From the NCBI GenBank assembly GCA_003211335.1, contig QCTA01000015.1:1-16951 (forward strand): a DNA stretch of 16,951 nucleotides, read 5' to 3'. This document shows, in pieces, positions 15,649 through 16,951 of this stretch; position 1 is the stretch's first letter; each line of letters begins with the position of its first letter. Under the pieces are notes generated by a model that was not told the origin of the DNA, did no database searches, and saw nothing but the letters and a program-made list of their open reading frames with translations. The stretch comes from Prochlorococcus sp. AG-670-O11. GTDB lineage: Bacteria > Cyanobacteriota > Cyanobacteriia > PCC-6307 > Cyanobiaceae. The translations under genes and the position numbers were made by a program.

Positions 15649-16860
15649 ATGGAAATTCTCGATATTTTAATTTTAGGTTCTGGTCCTGCAGCATTATGTA
15701 TAGCTTCAGAATTAGCAAAACAAAATTTAAATATCAAAGGAATATCAACAAAATCTCCCCATGAAAAATGGGAAAACACTTATGGAATTTGGGCATCTGA
15801 GTTAGAGGAATTAGGTTTAGCGTCATTGTTATCTCATAGATGGTCAAAAACTGTTAGCTATTTTGGAGATGGAATAATGGACCAAGGAAATAATCCCACA
15901 AAACATTGTTATGATTATGGATTAATAAATCAAGAAGCTTTTCAAAATGAACTTTTGAAAACTTGCAAAGGTATTCATTGGTTGAACGAAACTGCAAAAT
16001 CAATTAAATCAAAAAGTAAAATTACTGAAGTAATTTGTTTATCAGGTTTGAAACTAAAAGCCAGATTAGTAATTGATGCAAGTGGGCACAAGAGTAAATT
16101 TATAAAAAGGCCACTTTTAAAAGAAGTCGCCCAACAAGCTGCTTATGGGATTGTCGGTAAATTTTCTACTCCTCCTGTAAAAAAAGATCAATTTGTTTTA
16201 ATGGATTTTCGCTCCGACCATTTGGATGATGAAGAGTTGTTATCATCTCCCTCTTTTCTTTATGCGATGGATTTGGGGAGTGAAACTTATTTTGTTGAAG
16301 AGACATCACTAGCTAGTTATCCTGCTTTTTCTAAAGATCATCTAAAAAAAAGACTTTTAAGTAGATTAAATAATAAAGGTGTAAAAGTATTAGAGATTTA
16401 TCATGAGGAGAATTGCTTATTCCCTATGAACTTACCACTACCTTATAAAAATCAATCCGTGCTTGGTTTTGGTGGAGCAGCAAGTATGGTTCATCCAGCA
16501 TCTGGATATATGATTGGATCTCTATTAAGAAGAGCGCCACTTCTAGCTAAAAAACTAGCAATCTTCTTGAAAGAACCAAATTATAGTTCACTAGAATTAG
16601 CCACTAAAGGATGGTCAGTTTTGTGGCCATATGAATTAACTCAAAGACATAGACTCTATCAATACGGACTACGAAGATTAATGAGCTTTGATGAGAGTAG
16701 ATTAAGAAGTTTCTTTTATAATTTCTTCAAATTGTCAACTAAAGAATGGGTAGGATTTCTTACTAATACCCTTCCTTTACCAAAACTTATTTATGTGATG
16801 AGTAAAATGTTTATTAATTCACCTTTAAAGGTTAAGCTTGGGATGTTAAAGATAAAATGA
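15649..16860 (+). CDS. crtL: lycopene beta-cyclase (CrtL-b type)
   Basis: Flavoprotein that closes beta-ionone rings on lycopene to give beta-carotene, precursor of zeaxanthin and, with the epsilon-cyclase, of alpha-carotene; membrane-associated. It is 403 residues. The N-terminal dinucleotide motif LGSGPAALCIASELA is at 9-23. WENTYGIW is at 41-48, VIDASGH at 141-147, FLYAMDLG at 203-210 and the catalytic-region FVEETSLA at 215-222. MVHPASGYMIG is at 280-290, and GFLTNTLPLPKLI lies near the C-terminus. It agrees closely with my memory of the Synechococcus elongatus beta-cyclase, so beta is preferred over epsilon. The ATG is 24 bp after the gyrA stop, probably in the same transcript; no strong ribosome binding site is seen. 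Confidence 0.93.
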   Translation: MEILDILILGSGPAALCIASELAKQNLNIKGISTKSPHEKWENTYGIWASELEELGLASLLSHRWSKTVSYFGDGIMDQGNNPTKHCYDYGLINQEAFQNELLKTCKGIHWLNETAKSIKSKSKITEVICLSGLKLKARLVIDASGHKSKFIKRPLLKEVAQQAAYGIVGKFSTPPVKKDQFVLMDFRSDHLDDEELLSSPSFLYAMDLGSETYFVEETSLASYPAFSKDHLKKRLLSRLNNKGVKVLEIYHEENCLFPMNLPLPYKNQSVLGFGGAASMVHPASGYMIGSLLRRAPLLAKKLAIFLKEPNYSSLELATKGWSVLWPYELTQRHRLYQYGLRRLMSFDESRLRSFFYNFFKLSTKEWVGFLTNTLPLPKLIYVMSKMFINSPLKVKLGMLKIK

Positions 16861-16866
16861 GATATC

Positions 16867-16951
16867 TTAAAACTGCCAATCTTTAATTCTTAAATTAGGA
16901 AATATTTTATCTTCATCTTCAATATTTTTTAGGAATTCAAGGTCAATAATA
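16867..16951 (-). CDS. 3' end of an unidentified minus-strand gene
   Basis: An open minus-strand frame enters from the right edge and ends at a TAA at 16867-16869, giving 27 residues ending LRIKDWQF. The peptide is mixed charged and hydrophobic, not low-complexity, and the stop lies 6 bp beyond the crtL stop, as expected of tightly convergent neighbours here. Too little is present to identify it. Confidence 0.45.
   Translation of the reverse strand, partial: IIDLEFLKNIEDEDKIFPNLRIKDWQF

Noticed and set aside
1..16951. CRISPR array, insertion sequence, tRNA, rRNA, prophage or defence system
   Set aside because: No spaced direct repeats, transposase or integrase motifs, cloverleaf-like segments or toxin/nuclease pairs were seen; nearly all bases belong to core genes.

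Overview
The window looks like an ordinary stretch of core chromosome from a high-light-adapted Prochlorococcus (marine picocyanobacterium) or a very close relative. It is strongly AT-rich, densely packed and oriented mostly to the minus strand. It carries oxygenic-photosynthesis genes (chlI, petG, cytM, crtL) and a short CBS-less IMP dehydrogenase next to trxA, with the cyanobacterial small RNA Yfr1 between them. The strain is inferred from gene content and composition; no database search was possible.

Layout, left to right. 3-1544 (+) is a DUF1400/alpha-beta hydrolase whose 5' end lies outside the window. It meets tail-to-tail a long minus-strand run. Read in the direction of transcription (right to left), that run is chlI, ruvC, 5-formyl-THF cyclo-ligase, sufE, hom, an 86-residue unknown, a peptide/nickel-type solute-binding lipoprotein, and a DppB-type permease. 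Gaps are mostly under 65 bp, so much of it is probably co-transcribed. Upstream of chlI, after a 225-bp gap, is cytM-trmJ (minus). cytM is divergent from petG, a 39-codon plus-strand gene at 9819-9938. petG runs 15 bp into the 3' end of rsmD, the last gene of a trxA-hisH-rsmD cluster (minus). The trxA-guaB3 gap holds Yfr1 with both hairpins, the single-stranded CUCCUCAC core and its own -10 and terminator. guaB3 (minus) and gyrA (plus) diverge from a shared 179-bp region, and crtL follows gyrA by 24 bp. The last 85 bases hold the 3' end of an unidentified minus-strand gene.

Functions combined here: chlorophyll synthesis (ChlI), electron transport (PetG, CytM), carotenoid cyclization (CrtL), Fe-S supply (SufE), amino-acid synthesis (Hom, HisH), purine synthesis (GuaB3), folate recycling, DNA topology and repair (GyrA, RuvC), RNA modification (TrmJ, RsmD), redox control (TrxA), peptide-type uptake and post-transcriptional regulation (Yfr1). 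I see no mobile element, CRISPR array, tRNA, rRNA or defence island, and no clearly new multi-gene system. The points most worth a second look are Yfr1, the truncated exported hydrolase, the SBP-permease pair without visible partner genes, the CBS-less IMPDH, several non-ATG starts, and a hairpin upstream of the 86-residue unknown.
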